From Streptomyces angustmyceticus (lineage in GTDB: Bacteria > Actinomycetota > Actinomycetes > Streptomycetales > Streptomycetaceae), in NCBI RefSeq assembly GCF_019933235.1, contig NZ_CP082945.1:5555501-5619500 (forward strand): a stretch of 64,000 bases of DNA. Reading direction: 5' to 3'. Each line of letters starts with the position of its first letter. The first letter of the stretch is position 1. The notes beneath the pieces are model-generated. The model did no database searches. It saw only the letters and a program-made list of their open reading frames with translations, and was not told the DNA's origin. This document shows positions 34,740-44,200 of this stretch, in pieces. The position numbers and the translations under genes are program-made.

Positions 34740-35786
34740 GTGACCCGCGTGGCTTCCTCCCCGTCCTCCCCGTCCTCCCCGTCCTCCCCTTCCGCCGCAA
34801 CCGCCCCGCTGCCCAAGGCGGAGCTGCATCTGCACATCGAGGGCACCCTGGAGCCCGAGCTGGCTTTCGCGCTCGCCGCACGCAACGGCGTCACGCTGCC
34901 GTACGCCACCGAGGACGAGCTGCGCCGCGCCTACTCCTTCACCGACCTGCAGTCCTTCCTGAACCTCTACTACGCGCTGATGGCCGTGCTGCGCACCGAG
35001 GACGACTTCGCCGACCTGGCCCACGCCTACCTCGCCCGCGCGAAGGAGCAGGGCGTCCGGCACGCCGAGATCTTCTTCGACCCGCAGGCGCACACCGCGC
35101 GCGGCGTCCCGATCGGCACCGTCATCGACGGCCTGGCCCGCGCCCTCGACAGCGCCCGGGAGATCTACGGCATCAGCACCCGCCTGATCATGTGCTTCCT
35201 GCGCGACGAGAGCGCCGAATCCGCCCTGGCGACGTTCGAGGCGGCCCGCCCGCACCTCGACAAGATCACCGCCGTCGGCCTGGACTCCGCCGAGGTGGGC
35301 CACCCGCCGTCGAAGTTCGCCGAGGTCTTCGCGCTGGCCCGGGAGGCCGGCCTCAAGTGCGTGGCGCACGCGGGCGAGGAGGGGCCGCCGGCCTACGTGT
35401 GGGAGGCCCTGGACGTCCTCGGCGTGGACCGGATCGACCACGGGGTGCGCTCCCTGGAGGACGAGCGCCTGGTGGCACGCCTGGTCGCCGACCAGGTGCC
35501 GCTCACCGTCTGCCCGCTGTCCAACGTCCGCCTGCGGGTCATCGACGACCTCGCCGACCACCCGCTGCCCGCCATGCTGGACGCCGGACTGCTGGTGACC
35601 GTCAACTCCGACGACCCGGCCTACTTCGGCGGCTACGCGGACGACAACTTCACCGCCGTCCGCGACGCCCTCGGCCTCGACCCCGAGACGCTGCGCACCC
35701 TCGCCCGCAACTCCTTCCGCGCCTCCTTCCTCGACGAGGCGGACCGCGCCGCGTACCTGCGGGAGGTCGACGCGCACGGGGCGTAG
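34740..35786 (+). CDS. Adenosine-deaminase superfamily enzyme, adenine-deaminase type
   Basis: The GTG at 34740 opens the frame; a GTG at 34749, with AGG 10 nt upstream, is an equally likely start. A (Ser-Ser-Pro)n tail encoded by tandem TCCTCCCCG repeats precedes the enzyme. Zinc and catalytic motifs are HLHIEGTLEPEL, CVAHAGEEGPP and VNSDDPAYFGG. The HIEGTLEPEL form with LPY and SFLNLYYALMAVLRTEDDF is the pattern of the fungal/bacterial adenine deaminase subfamily, whereas true adenosine deaminases have HLDGS. It would convert adenine to hypoxanthine in purine salvage. The class call is from remembered motifs. Confidence 0.88.
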   Translation: MTRVASSPSSPSSPSSPSAATAPLPKAELHLHIEGTLEPELAFALAARNGVTLPYATEDELRRAYSFTDLQSFLNLYYALMAVLRTEDDFADLAHAYLARAKEQGVRHAEIFFDPQAHTARGVPIGTVIDGLARALDSAREIYGISTRLIMCFLRDESAESALATFEAARPHLDKITAVGLDSAEVGHPPSKFAEVFALAREAGLKCVAHAGEEGPPAYVWEALDVLGVDRIDHGVRSLEDERLVARLVADQVPLTVCPLSNVRLRVIDDLADHPLPAMLDAGLLVTVNSDDPAYFGGYADDNFTAVRDALGLDPETLRTLARNSFRASFLDEADRAAYLREVDAHGA

Positions 35787-35964
35787 GGCGCGGCGCGGGC
35801 CGGAAGCAGAGGGCAGGCACTCGGGGCGGGCTCCCCCGTCCGCCCCGTCCGCCGGTCCTCTCCGCCCGCCCTGTCCGCGCCGCCGGGCCCGGTGGCAGCC
35901 GGAGGGAACACGGAGTTCGCCGCGGGGAAACGGCACCGCAACGAGCCGCTGCCAGGCTCACCGC

Positions 35965-36846
35965 ATGACGGCGCCGATACCGCACCCGCCCTCCGCGTTC
36001 CCCGGCCCCCTCGGCGCGGGAGACCTCGCCGCCGAGATCAGCGCACAGCTCGGCACCCGGCTCGGCCGGGTCCGGCTGCACGGCTTCCACCGCCCGGCGC
36101 CGCCGCCCCCCACCCTCGTCGCCGTGGCCCACGGCAGCCGCGACCCCCGGGCCCTGCCCGCCGTCCGGGCCCTGCTCGACCGGGTCCGCGCGCTGCGCCC
36201 CGGTCTGCCGGTACGGCTCGGGCACATCGAGCTGAACGGCCCGCTGCTCGCCGACACCCTCGCCGGGCTGGACGGCGCGGCCGTCCTCGTCCCGCTGCTC
36301 TTCGGTCGGGGCCACCACGTCACCCACGACCTGCCCGCCGCGCTGCGCGGCGCACCCCACCTGACCGGCCGGGTCGCCGGACCCCTCGGGCCGCACGCCC
36401 TCCTCGCCGAGGCGCTGCACGGCCGCCTCCTGGAAGCCGGATTCCCCGACGCCCCCGGCCCGCGCGGCGCCGTCGTCCTGGCCGCCGCCGGCTCCCGCTC
36501 CCCGCGTTCCGCCCGGGACACCGAGCACACCGCCCGGCTGCTCTCCGACCGGCTCGGCGGCACCCCCGTCCTGCCCGCCTACGCCTCCGCCGCGGACCCC
36601 ACCGTCCCCGACGCGGTCGCCGCGCTGCGCGACCGCGGCCACGACCGCATCGCCGTGGCCTCCTGCTTCACCGCCCCCGGACACTTCGCCACCCGGTGCG
36701 CGGCCGCCGCCCCCGGGCCCGCCGCCGCACCCCTGGGCGACCACCCCGCCCTGGCCCGTCTCGTGCTGCACCGCTACGACCAGGCGCTCCTCACGCGTAC
36801 CGGATCCGACCCGGAGAGCGCCGAGGCGGCTACCGTCGCGGTATGA
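35965..36846 (+). CDS. Sirohydrochlorin chelatase-like (CbiX) protein
   Basis: The 293-residue protein has two CbiX half-domains: VAVAHGSRDPRALPAV with a metal-binding His, then VPLLFGRGHHVTHDLP, and a second half VVLAAAGSRSPRSARDTEHTARLL then IAVASCFTAPGHFATRCA. CbiX-type enzymes insert cobalt or iron into sirohydrochlorin; iron insertion yields the siroheme that NirB needs. The stop overlaps the dgt start by 4 bp. The sequence CAGGCT lies 6 nt before the ATG and no ribosome site is seen. Confidence 0.85.
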   Translation: MTAPIPHPPSAFPGPLGAGDLAAEISAQLGTRLGRVRLHGFHRPAPPPPTLVAVAHGSRDPRALPAVRALLDRVRALRPGLPVRLGHIELNGPLLADTLAGLDGAAVLVPLLFGRGHHVTHDLPAALRGAPHLTGRVAGPLGPHALLAEALHGRLLEAGFPDAPGPRGAVVLAAAGSRSPRSARDTEHTARLLSDRLGGTPVLPAYASAADPTVPDAVAALRDRGHDRIAVASCFTAPGHFATRCAAAAPGPAAAPLGDHPALARLVLHRYDQALLTRTGSDPESAEAATVAV

Positions 36847-38156
36847 CGGGCACACCACCGACCATCCCCGGCTACACCACGGCCGACACCGAGCGCTGGG
36901 TCCCCGAGCCCGACAAACGGCCCGGACGCACCGCCTTCCAGCGCGACCGCGCCCGGGTGCTGCACTCCGCCGCGCTGCGCCGGCTGGCCGGCAAGACCCA
37001 GGTCGTCACCCCGGGCGCGCACACCCCCGCCTGGGACGCCAGCCCGCGCACCCGCCTGACCCACTCCCTGGAGTGCGCCCAGGTCGGCCGGGAACTCGGC
37101 GCCGCCCTCGGCTGCGACCCGGACCTGGTCGAGACCGCCTGCCTGGCGCACGACCTCGGCCACCCGCCCTTCGGGCACAACGGCGAGCAGACGCTCAACG
37201 ACGTCGCCGCGCCCTGCGGCGGCTTCGAGGGAAACGCCCAGTCCCTGCGGCTGCTGGCCCGTCTGGAGCCCAAGCGGTTCGTGCCCGCCCCGGACGGCTC
37301 GGCGGTCAGCGTCGGCCTGAACCTCAGCCGCGCCGCCCTCGACGCGGCCACCAAGTACCCCTGGACGCGCGGCGCGCATCCCACCGACCCCGGATCGCCG
37401 AAGTTCGGCGTCTACGAGGACGACCTGCCGGTCTTCGACTGGTTCCGGCAGGACGCGCCCGACGGGGCGCGGAGCTTCGAGGCGCAGGTCATGGACTGGT
37501 CCGACGACGTGGCGTACTCGGTGCACGACGTCGAGGACGGGCTGCACGCCGGACACCTCGACCCCAACCTCCTGCTCGCCGACGCCGAACGCGCCGAGAT
37601 CTTCGCGGTCGCCGGTGAGCGCTACGCGCCCGGCGCCGGCGCCGAGGAGCTGGCCGCGGCGCTGGACCGCCTGCTGGAGCAGGAGTGGTGGCCGCACGGC
37701 TACGACGGCTCCGCGCTCGCCCAGGCCCGGCTGAAGGACGCCACCAGCCAGCTGATCGGCCGTTTCTGTCTCGCGGCGGAGAGCGCGACCCGGGCCCGCT
37801 GGGGCACCGGGCGGCTCACCCGCTACGCGGCGGAGCTGGTGGTTCCGGCCGAAACCCGGCTGGAATGCGCCGTCTTGAAAGCGGTCGCCGACCGGTACGT
37901 CATGCAGCGTCCCGACCAGGAAGCGCTCCGCGCCGACCAGCGCGTCGTCATCGCCGAACTGGCCGACACGCTGCTCGCCCGCGCCCCCGACGGCCTTGAC
38001 CCGCAGTTCCGTTCACTGTTCGACGCGGCCTCCGACGACACCGCACGCATGCGCGCCGTCATCGACCAGATCGCCGCCCTGACCGACACCTCGGCCCGTT
38101 CTCTGCACGCCCGTCTCACCCGACACCCTGGTCACAGCACGGACGACCGAGGGTGA
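36843..38156 (+). CDS. dgt: Deoxyguanosinetriphosphate triphosphohydrolase-like protein
   Basis: The ATG at 36843 overlaps the chelatase stop (ATGA). The 437-residue HD-domain protein has FQRDRARVLHSAALRRLAGKTQV, RTRLTHSLECAQVGRELG (metal His), CLAHDLGHPPFGHNGE (HD pair) and MDWSDDVAYSVHDVEDG. It is the bacterial dGTPase-like family that hydrolyses dNTPs to nucleosides and tripolyphosphate. It lies upstream of dnaG, as in other Streptomyces as far as I recall. Confidence 0.93.
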   Translation: MTGTPPTIPGYTTADTERWVPEPDKRPGRTAFQRDRARVLHSAALRRLAGKTQVVTPGAHTPAWDASPRTRLTHSLECAQVGRELGAALGCDPDLVETACLAHDLGHPPFGHNGEQTLNDVAAPCGGFEGNAQSLRLLARLEPKRFVPAPDGSAVSVGLNLSRAALDAATKYPWTRGAHPTDPGSPKFGVYEDDLPVFDWFRQDAPDGARSFEAQVMDWSDDVAYSVHDVEDGLHAGHLDPNLLLADAERAEIFAVAGERYAPGAGAEELAAALDRLLEQEWWPHGYDGSALAQARLKDATSQLIGRFCLAAESATRARWGTGRLTRYAAELVVPAETRLECAVLKAVADRYVMQRPDQEALRADQRVVIAELADTLLARAPDGLDPQFRSLFDAASDDTARMRAVIDQIAALTDTSARSLHARLTRHPGHSTDDRG

Positions 38157-38403
38157 CCCTAGGGGGAAGCCCCTCTTCCCCCCTCACGCTCCGTGCGGGA
38201 CGCTCGAACCCGACCGTTCTCGAACGGAGCACCCTGACAACAGCGCACACAGCACCCTGACCACAGCGCACGGGACACCCGTGCACCGGGGAACGGAACC
38301 CCGACGGCACCGAGCACATCCATCGGGGAGACGACGGGGGGACACCGGGGGGCGTTTACGGACGCGGACGCGGACGTACGGCACCGCAACGAGGAGGAAG
38401 CAA

Positions 38404-39669
38404 GTGGTCGACGCACACCAGACGTTCGTCATCGTCGGGGGTGGCCTGGCCGGCGCGAAGGCCGCGGAGACGCTCCGCGCGGAGGGCTTCACCGGCCGGG
38501 TGATCCTCATCTGTGACGAGCGCGACCACCCGTACGAGCGCCCCCCGCTCTCCAAGGGGTTCCTGCTCGGCAAGGAAGAGCGCGACAGCGTGTTCGTCCA
38601 CGAGCCCGCCTGGTACGCCCAGGCCCACATCGAGCTGCACCTCGGCCAGCCCGCCGTCCGCCTCGACCCCGAGGGCAGAACCGTCCGCCTCGGCGACGGC
38701 ACCCTGATCGCCTACGACAAGCTGCTGCTGGCCACCGGCGCCGAGCCGCGGCGCCTGGACATCCCCGGCACCGGCCTGGCCGGCGTGCACCACCTGCGCC
38801 GCCTCGCCCACGCCGAACGGCTGCGCGGCGTCCTGGCCTCCCTCGGCCGCGACAACGGCCACCTCGTGATCGCCGGCGCCGGCTGGATCGGCCTGGAGGT
38901 CGCCGCGGCGGCCCGCTCCTACGGCGCCGAGGTGACCGTCGTCGAGCCCGCCCCGACCCCGCTGCACGGCATCCTGGGCCCCGAACTCGGCGGCCTGTTC
39001 ACCGACCTGCACCGCGAACACGGCGTGCGCTTCCACTTCGGCGCCCGCTTCACCGAGATCGTCGGACAGGACGGCATGGTGCTCGCCGTGCGCACCGACG
39101 ACGGCGAGGAGCACCCCGCCCACGACGTGCTCGCCGCGATCGGCGCCGCCCCGCGCACCGCGCTCGCCGAACAGGCCGGGCTGGACCTCGCCGCCCCGGA
39201 GACCGGCGGCGGCGTGGCCGTCGACGCGGCGCTGCGCACCTCCGACCCCTACATCTACGCCGCCGGTGACGTCGCCGCCGCCGACCACCCCCTGCTGGAC
39301 ACCCGGCTGCGGGTCGAGCACTGGGCCAACGCCCTCAACGGCGGCCCGGCCGCCGCCCGCGCCATGCTCGGCCAGGACATCAGCTACGACCGCGTCCCGT
39401 ACTTCTTCTCCGACCAGTACGACGTCGGCATGGAGTACTCCGGCTACGCCCCGCCCGGCTCCTACGCCCAGGTCGTCTGCCGCGGCGATGTCGCCAAGCG
39501 GGAGTTCATCGCCTTCTGGCTGGCGGCGGACGGCCGGCTGCTCGCCGGCATGAACGTCAACGTCTGGGACGTCGCCGAATCCATCCAGCAACTGATCCGC
39601 TCCGGTGCCCCGTTGGAGCCCGCCGCGCTGGCCGATCCGGAGGTTCCGCTGGCGGCACTGCTCCCGTAG
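38404..39669 (+). CDS. FAD-dependent ferredoxin/rubredoxin reductase-like protein
   Basis: The GTG at 38404 follows GAGGAGGAAG, a strong ribosome site. The 421-residue protein has the FAD motif FVIVGGGLAGAKAAETL, then PYERPPLSKGFLLG, the NAD(P) motif IAGAGWIGLEVAAAARSYGAEVTVVE and the second FAD motif YIYAAGDVAA. The C-terminal third (RVEHWANALNGGPAAA, FFSDQYDVGMEYSGYA) matches putidaredoxin/rubredoxin reductases. It would pass electrons from NAD(P)H to a ferredoxin, probably for a P450; no partner is adjacent. Confidence 0.9.
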   Translation: MVDAHQTFVIVGGGLAGAKAAETLRAEGFTGRVILICDERDHPYERPPLSKGFLLGKEERDSVFVHEPAWYAQAHIELHLGQPAVRLDPEGRTVRLGDGTLIAYDKLLLATGAEPRRLDIPGTGLAGVHHLRRLAHAERLRGVLASLGRDNGHLVIAGAGWIGLEVAAAARSYGAEVTVVEPAPTPLHGILGPELGGLFTDLHREHGVRFHFGARFTEIVGQDGMVLAVRTDDGEEHPAHDVLAAIGAAPRTALAEQAGLDLAAPETGGGVAVDAALRTSDPYIYAAGDVAAADHPLLDTRLRVEHWANALNGGPAAARAMLGQDISYDRVPYFFSDQYDVGMEYSGYAPPGSYAQVVCRGDVAKREFIAFWLAADGRLLAGMNVNVWDVAESIQQLIRSGAPLEPAALADPEVPLAALLP

Positions 39670-39678
39670 CGTGCGCCC

Positions 39679-40680
39679 ATGACGCCAAGCCCCACCGGCC
39701 CCACCGGCTCCGGCAGCACCGACGTCCCGGCCGTCACCCTCGACGACGTCCGGGACGCCGCCCGGCGGCTGGCGGGCGTGGCCCACCGCACCCCGGTCCT
39801 GCGCTCCCGCACGCTCGACGCGCTGGTCGGCGCCGAGGTCCACCTCAAGTGCGAGAACTTCCAGCGGATCGGCGCCTTCAAGTTCCGCGGCGCCTACAAC
39901 GCCCTCTCCCGGCTCTCCCCGCGGCAGCTGGCCCGCGGGGTCGCCGCCTACTCCTCCGGCAACCACGCCCAGGCCGTCGCGCTGGCCGCCCGGGAGCTGG
40001 GCAGCCGTGCCGTCATCGTGATGCCCGAGGACACCCCGCGGTCCAAGTGGGACGCCACCGCCGGATACGGCGCCGAGATCGTCCCCTACGACCGCTACAC
40101 CGGCGACCGGGTCGCGATCGGCCGCCGGCTCGCCGAGGAACGCGGCCTCGCCCTGATCCCGCCCTACGAGCATCCGCACATCATCGCCGGCCAGGGCACC
40201 ACCGCCCTGGAGCTGATCGAGGAGACCGGCCCGCTCGACGCCCTGCTGGTCCCGGTCGGCGGGGGCGGGCTGATGGCCGGCGCGGCCACCGCCGCCACCG
40301 CGCTGGTCCCCGGCATCCGGATGATCGGCGTCGAGCCGGAGGCCGGCGACGACACCGCCCGCTCGCTCGCCGCCGGCCACCGCGTCACCGTCCCCGTGCC
40401 GCGCACCATCGCCGACGGCCAGGCCGCCGAGACCCCCGGCGAGCTGACCTTCGCCATCAACCGCCGGCTGCTCGACTCGGTCGTCCTGGTCAGCGACGAC
40501 GAGATCCGCGCGGCCATGCGGCTGGCCTTCGAACGCCTCAAGATCGTCACCGAACCCAGCGGCGCCACCGCCCTCGCCGCCCTCCTCGCCGGACGCGTCA
40601 CCCCCCTGCCGCCCCGCATCGGCGTGATCATCTCGGGCGGCAACGTGGGGGTGGAACGGTTCGTGGAGCTGATGGGGTAG
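39679..40680 (+). CDS. PLP-dependent threonine/serine dehydratase
   Basis: The 333-residue protein has the PLP-lysine motif GAFKFRGAYNAL, the substrate loop SSGNHAQAVA, the phosphate-binding GGGGLMAG and SGGN near the end. There is no C-terminal ACT domain, so it is the short catabolic type (threonine ammonia-lyase, serine dehydratase or serine racemase). TAGCGT lies 6 nt before the ATG and overlaps the stop codon of the previous gene. With no ribosome site present, a leaderless start is likely. Confidence 0.88.
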   Translation: MTPSPTGPTGSGSTDVPAVTLDDVRDAARRLAGVAHRTPVLRSRTLDALVGAEVHLKCENFQRIGAFKFRGAYNALSRLSPRQLARGVAAYSSGNHAQAVALAARELGSRAVIVMPEDTPRSKWDATAGYGAEIVPYDRYTGDRVAIGRRLAEERGLALIPPYEHPHIIAGQGTTALELIEETGPLDALLVPVGGGGLMAGAATAATALVPGIRMIGVEPEAGDDTARSLAAGHRVTVPVPRTIADGQAAETPGELTFAINRRLLDSVVLVSDDEIRAAMRLAFERLKIVTEPSGATALAALLAGRVTPLPPRIGVIISGGNVGVERFVELMG

Positions 40681-40755
40681 GCGGGGCGGCGGTGGCCCGG
40701 GGAAGCCGTCGGCGTTCGCGGGCGGCTCGCGGCCGGACGTGTCCGACCCCGGCCG

Positions 40756-40761
40756 TAGAAT
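40756..40761 (+). promoter_or_regulatory. Candidate -10 box for a leaderless dnaG transcript
   Basis: TAGAAT ends 6 nt before the dnaG GTG, so transcription would begin at the start codon. No ribosome site lies between. No clear -35 hexamer was found 16-18 nt upstream. Confidence 0.5.
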
Positions 40762-40767
40762 TCACGC

Positions 40768-42684
40768 GTGGCAGGACGGATCAACGATGACGATGTGAAG
40801 GCGGTGCGGGACGCGGTCCCGATCGACGCCGTCGTGTCCGAGTATCTCCAGCTCCGCAACGCCGGCGGCGGCAACCTCAAGGGCCTGTGCCCCTTCCACG
40901 ACGAGAAGTCCCCGTCCTTCCACGTCAGCCCGGCCAAGGGGCTCTACCACTGCTTCGGCTGCCAGGAGGGCGGCGACACCGTCGACTTCATCATGAAGCT
41001 CGACCACCTCTCCTTCGCCGAGACCATCGAGCGGCTCGCCTCCCAGGCCGGCATCACCCTGCGCTACGAGGAGGGCGGCTACACCCCCGGCCGCCAGCAG
41101 GGCGAGCGCACCCGCCTGGTGGAGGCCCACAAGGCCGCCGCCCAGTTCTACGTCGAGCAGCTCGACAGCCCCGAGGCCGAGATCGCCCGCGCGTTCCTCG
41201 CCGAGCGCGGCTTCGACCAGGCCGCCGCCCAGCACTTCGGCGTCGGCTACAGCCCGGCCGGCTGGGACCACCTCACCCGCTTCCTGCGCGGCCGCCGCTT
41301 CAGCGACCAGGAACTGGTCCTCTCCGGCCTCGCCCAGGAGGGCCGCCGCGGCCCCATCGACCGCTTCCGCGGCCGCCTGATGTGGCCGATCCGCGACATC
41401 GCCGGCGAGGTCGTCGGCTTCGGCGCCCGCAAGCTCCGCGACGACGACAACGGCCCCAAGTACCTCAACACCCCCGAGACCCCCATCTACCGCAAGTCCC
41501 AGGTCCTCTACGGCATCGACCTCGCCAAGAAGGAGATCGCCAAGACCAACCGCGCGGTCGTCGTCGAGGGCTACACCGATGTCATGGCCTGCCACCTCGC
41601 CGGTGTCACCACCGCCATCGCCACCTGCGGCACGTCCTTCGGCGAGGGCCACATCAAGATCCTCCGCCGGCTGCTGATGGACAACGCCGGCTCCGAGGTG
41701 GTCTTCACCTTCGACGGCGACGCCGCGGGCCAGAAGGCGGCCCTGCGCGCCTTCGAGGACGACCAGAAGTTCGCCGCCGAGACCTCCATCGCCATCACCC
41801 CCGGCGGAATGGACCCCTGCGACCTGCGGCTCGCCAAGGGCGACGCGGCCGTCGCCGACCTCGTCGAGGCCCGCACCCCGCTCTTCGAGTTCGCGCTGCG
41901 CCATGTCGTCTCCCGGCACAACCTCGACACCACCGTCGGCCGCGCCGCCGCCCTCGACGAGGCCGCCCCCATCGTCGCGAACATCAAGAACAGCTCGATC
42001 CAGCACGAGTCCGCCGTCCAGCTCGCCGGCATGCTCGGCATCCTGGACACCCAGTTCGTGGTCAAGCGCGTCAGCCAGCTCGCCCGCTGGGCCCGTGAGC
42101 GCGGCCGTGACGGCGGCCCCGACCAGGGCCGTCAGCAGCGCCGCGGCCGGCCCCCCGCCGCCGAGCAGGCCCGCCCCGCGCCCGGCCCGCGCGGCCCGGC
42201 GCTCAACCTCCGCAGCCCCGCCCACCGCGTCGAGCGAGAGCTGCTCAAGCTCGCGCTGCAGCGCCCCGACCTGGTCTCCCCGGCCTTCGACGCGTACGGC
42301 GCCGACGAGTTCACCGCCCCGCCCTACGCGGTGGTCCGCCAGTGCATCGAGGAGGCCGGCGGCGCCACGGCCGGCGCCAACGACAGCGCGTACGTCCCCC
42401 GGGTGCGGGAGGCCGCCCCGGACGACACCGTCCGCGCCATGGTCACCGAACTCGCCGTCGAACCGCTGCACACCCGCCGCGACCCCGACGAGGCCTACGC
42501 CGGCGTCCAGTTGGTCGCCGTCCGCCTCGCCGCCGTCAACCACCGCGTCACGGAGATCCGCGGCACCCTCCAGCGCCTCGGCCCCCGCGCCGACCCCGCG
42601 CACCTCGCCGCCGTGCAGAACGAACTCTGGGTCCTCCAGCAGTACGGCCAGTCGCTCCGCGAACGCGGCTACGCCGCCCTGTAG
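40768..42684 (+). CDS. dnaG: DNA primase
   Basis: The 638-residue protein has the N-terminal zinc finger with C41, H44, C62 and C65 (CPFH and CFGC), the RNA-polymerase-like catalytic core, and a TOPRIM domain at about 260-350 with VVVEGYTDVMA and FTFDGDAAGQKAA. The C-terminal helicase-binding domain follows a Gln/Arg/Pro-rich linker. It makes RNA primers at the replication fork with DnaB. All key residues are present and the length is normal. Confidence 0.97.
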   Translation: MAGRINDDDVKAVRDAVPIDAVVSEYLQLRNAGGGNLKGLCPFHDEKSPSFHVSPAKGLYHCFGCQEGGDTVDFIMKLDHLSFAETIERLASQAGITLRYEEGGYTPGRQQGERTRLVEAHKAAAQFYVEQLDSPEAEIARAFLAERGFDQAAAQHFGVGYSPAGWDHLTRFLRGRRFSDQELVLSGLAQEGRRGPIDRFRGRLMWPIRDIAGEVVGFGARKLRDDDNGPKYLNTPETPIYRKSQVLYGIDLAKKEIAKTNRAVVVEGYTDVMACHLAGVTTAIATCGTSFGEGHIKILRRLLMDNAGSEVVFTFDGDAAGQKAALRAFEDDQKFAAETSIAITPGGMDPCDLRLAKGDAAVADLVEARTPLFEFALRHVVSRHNLDTTVGRAAALDEAAPIVANIKNSSIQHESAVQLAGMLGILDTQFVVKRVSQLARWARERGRDGGPDQGRQQRRGRPPAAEQARPAPGPRGPALNLRSPAHRVERELLKLALQRPDLVSPAFDAYGADEFTAPPYAVVRQCIEEAGGATAGANDSAYVPRVREAAPDDTVRAMVTELAVEPLHTRRDPDEAYAGVQLVAVRLAAVNHRVTEIRGTLQRLGPRADPAHLAAVQNELWVLQQYGQSLRERGYAAL

Positions 42685-42951
42685 GAGATCTCCCGGGGCC
42701 TTTCGGGGTTCTTCGGGGGCCTTCGGAGGTCTCCGAGGGCCTCTTAGCGCCTCCGGACACTCCCCGCGGTAGCCGTCCGGTCACGGACCGGACTCAAAAA
42801 GTGGTCGCACGCCCCTCGTGGCGGGACTGTGTCGTACTCCACACTGAGGAGCGGTGCCTGAGTCCTCGGAGCGCGGCGGGCCCGGACGCCCCGCACCGGA
42901 ATCCCCCGCGGAACCGCTCTTGACGGGACGGACGGCGGCTCGGCCGCAACC

Positions 42952-44097
42952 GTGCCCGACCTTTCTGCCGCCTCAGCAGCGATCACCCTGGAGGTCGCCC
43001 CCGTGCAGACCCAGACCCTCGCCGACGCGCCGCCCGCAGCAGAGCCGGTCACGGAGCCTGATCCGGAACCGGATGCGGAACCGGACCCCGATCCGCTCAC
43101 CGTGCCGCAGCAGGCCGACCCGCCCGCCGCCGAGATGATCGTCGAGGAGATCATTCCGGAGCGGGCACCGCGCCCCGAGACGGGCAGCCCCTCCTCCGAC
43201 CTCTTCCGCCAGTACCTCCGCGAGATCGGCCGCATCCCGCTGCTCACCGCCGCCGAGGAGGTCGAGCTCGCCCGCCGCGTCGAGGCAGGTCTCTTCGCCG
43301 AGGAGAAGCTCGCCAACACCCCCGACCTCTCCTCTCAACTTGCCTTTGACCTCGACCAGTTGGTGGTGCTGGGCCGGATGGCCAAACGCCGCCTGATCGA
43401 GGCCAATCTGCGCCTGGTGGTCTCGGTCGCCAAGCGCTACGTCGGCCGCGGCCTGACCATGCTCGACCTCGTCCAGGAGGGAAACCTCGGACTGATCCGC
43501 GCGGTCGAGAAGTTCGACTACGCCCGCGGCTACAAGTTCTCCACCTACGCCACCTGGTGGATCCGTCAGGCCATGTCCCGCGCCCTCGCCGACCAGGCCC
43601 GCACCATCCGCGTCCCGGTCCATGTCGTCGAGCTGATCAACCGCGTGGTGCGGGTCCAGCGCCGGATGCTCCAGGAACGCGGCTACGAGCCGACGCCCGA
43701 GGAGGTCGCCGCCCACCTCGACCTGACCGGGGAACGCGTCAGCGAGGTCCTGCGGCTGGCCCAGGAACCGGTCTCGCTGCACGCCCCCGTCGGCGAGGAG
43801 GAGGACGTCGCCCTCGGCGACCTCATCGAGGACGGCGACGCCACCTCACCCGTCGAGTCTGCCGCGTTCCTGCTGCTCCGCGAGCACCTCGACGCGGTCC
43901 TGTCCACCCTCGGCGAACGCGAACGCAAGGTCGTCCAGCTCCGCTACGGCCTCGCCGACGGCCGCCCCCGCACCCTGGAGGAGATCGGCCGGATCTTCGG
44001 CGTCACCCGCGAACGCATACGGCAGATCGAGTCCAAGACCCTCAACAAACTCCGCGACCACGCCTTCGCCGACCAGCTCCGCGGCTACCTCGACTGA
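42952..44097 (+). CDS. hrdA: RNA polymerase primary-like sigma factor (HrdA-type)
   Basis: The 381-residue protein has an acidic, Pro-rich N-terminus of about 75 residues (repeats of EPDPEPD). Region 1.2 (DLFRQYLREIGRIPLLTAAEEVELARR), regions 2-2.4 (NLRLVVSVAKRYVGRGLTMLDLVQEGN and FSTYATWWIRQAM), region 3, and region 4.2 (LEEIGRIFGVTRERIRQIESKTLNKLR) follow. Region 2/4 identity to group 1/2 sigma70 is high, but the long region 1.1 of HrdB is absent. Location 267 bp after dnaG matches hrdA in other Streptomyces, from memory. HrdA is dispensable in the species tested. Confidence 0.85.
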   Translation: MPDLSAASAAITLEVAPVQTQTLADAPPAAEPVTEPDPEPDAEPDPDPLTVPQQADPPAAEMIVEEIIPERAPRPETGSPSSDLFRQYLREIGRIPLLTAAEEVELARRVEAGLFAEEKLANTPDLSSQLAFDLDQLVVLGRMAKRRLIEANLRLVVSVAKRYVGRGLTMLDLVQEGNLGLIRAVEKFDYARGYKFSTYATWWIRQAMSRALADQARTIRVPVHVVELINRVVRVQRRMLQERGYEPTPEEVAAHLDLTGERVSEVLRLAQEPVSLHAPVGEEEDVALGDLIEDGDATSPVESAAFLLLREHLDAVLSTLGERERKVVQLRYGLADGRPRTLEEIGRIFGVTRERIRQIESKTLNKLRDHAFADQLRGYLD

Positions 44098-44200
44098 GGC
44101 CGGCGGGACGCGGGGCGGGCCGGGCCACCGGGCGGATGGGCCAACGAGCACGCGTCCCCGCACCGCACCCCGACGGCTCCGACCACCCCGACGGCTCCGG

